DNA of 64,000 nt from an uncultured Porphyromonadaceae bacterium (GTDB lineage Bacteria; Bacteroidota; Bacteroidia; Bacteroidales; Muribaculaceae), in assembly GCA_947175545.1 (NCBI GenBank), contig CAMWNI010000008.1:22772-86771 (forward strand), written 5' to 3'. The notes below the pieces were generated by a model. That model ran no database searches, was not told where the DNA came from, and worked only from the letters and a program-made list of their open reading frames with translations. Below, one piece after another: positions 63,960 through 64,000 of the stretch. Position 1 is the stretch's first letter, and each line of letters starts with the position of its first letter. A program made the translations under genes and the position numbers.

Positions 63960-64000
63960 ATGAGTAACGAAATTCTATATATACTCCTGCCGGACTATGC
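63960..64000 (+). CDS. Start of a gene cut by the window end (possibly DJ-1/PfpI family)
   Basis: ATG at 63960 opens a frame reading MSNEILYILLPDYA before the window ends. It follows the zinc-ribbon gene by ten bases, so it is probably in the same operon. The start resembles DJ-1/PfpI-type proteins, which begin with a strand followed by a PDYA-like turn, but 14 residues are too few for a firm call. Confidence 0.45.
   Translation, partial: MSNEILYILLPDY

Noticed and set aside
1-64000. tRNA, rRNA and CRISPR arrays
   Set aside because: I looked through the intergenic spaces and saw no cloverleaf-like sequences ending in the usual TTCGA-type arm, no rRNA stretches and no regularly spaced repeats. 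A tRNAscan-type search could still find something I missed.

Overview
The window is chromosomal DNA from a member of the Bacteroidales, most likely Muribaculaceae or a close relative. The evidence is the repeated Bacteroidota promoter pattern TTTG-N19/20-TAnnTTTG in front of many genes, the general lack of strong Shine-Dalgarno sequences, and family-typical genes: a GT3 glycogen synthase, a TonB-dependent receptor with a carboxypeptidase-like N-terminal domain, tandem DUF1573 proteins, an Rpb6/omega-like RNA polymerase subunit, BamD and a DUF4353 protein. The placement at family level is inference. I see no rRNA, tRNA, CRISPR array or complete insertion sequence.

Layout. 0.2-6 kb: glycogen synthase and alpha-glucan phosphorylase, then a PurF-like protein that has lost its glutaminase cysteine. 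6-9.5 kb: two secreted proteins (one DUF4353) and a small operon of a His-rich membrane protein, an ECF sigma factor and a ferredoxin. 9.5-13 kb (-): RmuC and a TonB-dependent receptor. 13-13.8 kb: an AT-rich regulatory stretch before an HTH regulator. 14.3-20.4 kb (-): an operon reading bamD, omega-like subunit, aroE, comM, two rhomboid proteases, EEP-family phosphatase. 20.4-20.8 kb: a promoter-to-terminator unit for a probable structured ncRNA (-). 20.8-28.4 kb (+): LrgA/LrgB pair, carA-carB-nfo-FKBP and a PAP2 phosphatase. 28.4-31.2 kb: clpB behind a textbook sigma-54 promoter with two upstream palindromes.

31.2-33.3 kb is an AT-rich island unlike its neighbours. It holds a hairpin cluster, a NERD-domain protein, a secreted protein broken by an in-frame amber codon, and a long rod-shaped RNA element with its own promoter and a terminator. 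33.3-42.9 kb: DUF1846 protein, GNAT acetyltransferase, parC, alkaline phosphatase, a thioredoxin-fold lipoprotein, ettA and def. 42.9-50.1 kb: ruvX and a small surface-glycan locus made of a flippase, an acyltransferase and a TagF-like transferase. These diverge from a nucleotidyltransferase-aminotransferase fusion and an opine-dehydrogenase-like protein. 50.1-54.8 kb (-): pyrB-pyrI-flavin reductase-glyA-cls. 54.9-62 kb: flavodoxin (+), then a tightly overlapping operon (-) parE-coaD-S41 protease-two DUF1573-meaB. 62.1-64 kb (+): tpiA, two small membrane proteins, a zinc-ribbon protein and the first codons of a further gene.

Most of the window is housekeeping. The parts most worth follow-up are the sigma-54 control of clpB, the two candidate ncRNAs (20.5-20.8 kb and 32.9-33.1 kb), the hairpin cluster after clpB, and the divergent glycan locus, whose fusion enzyme may make a CDP-activated amino-alcohol for the TagF-like transferase.
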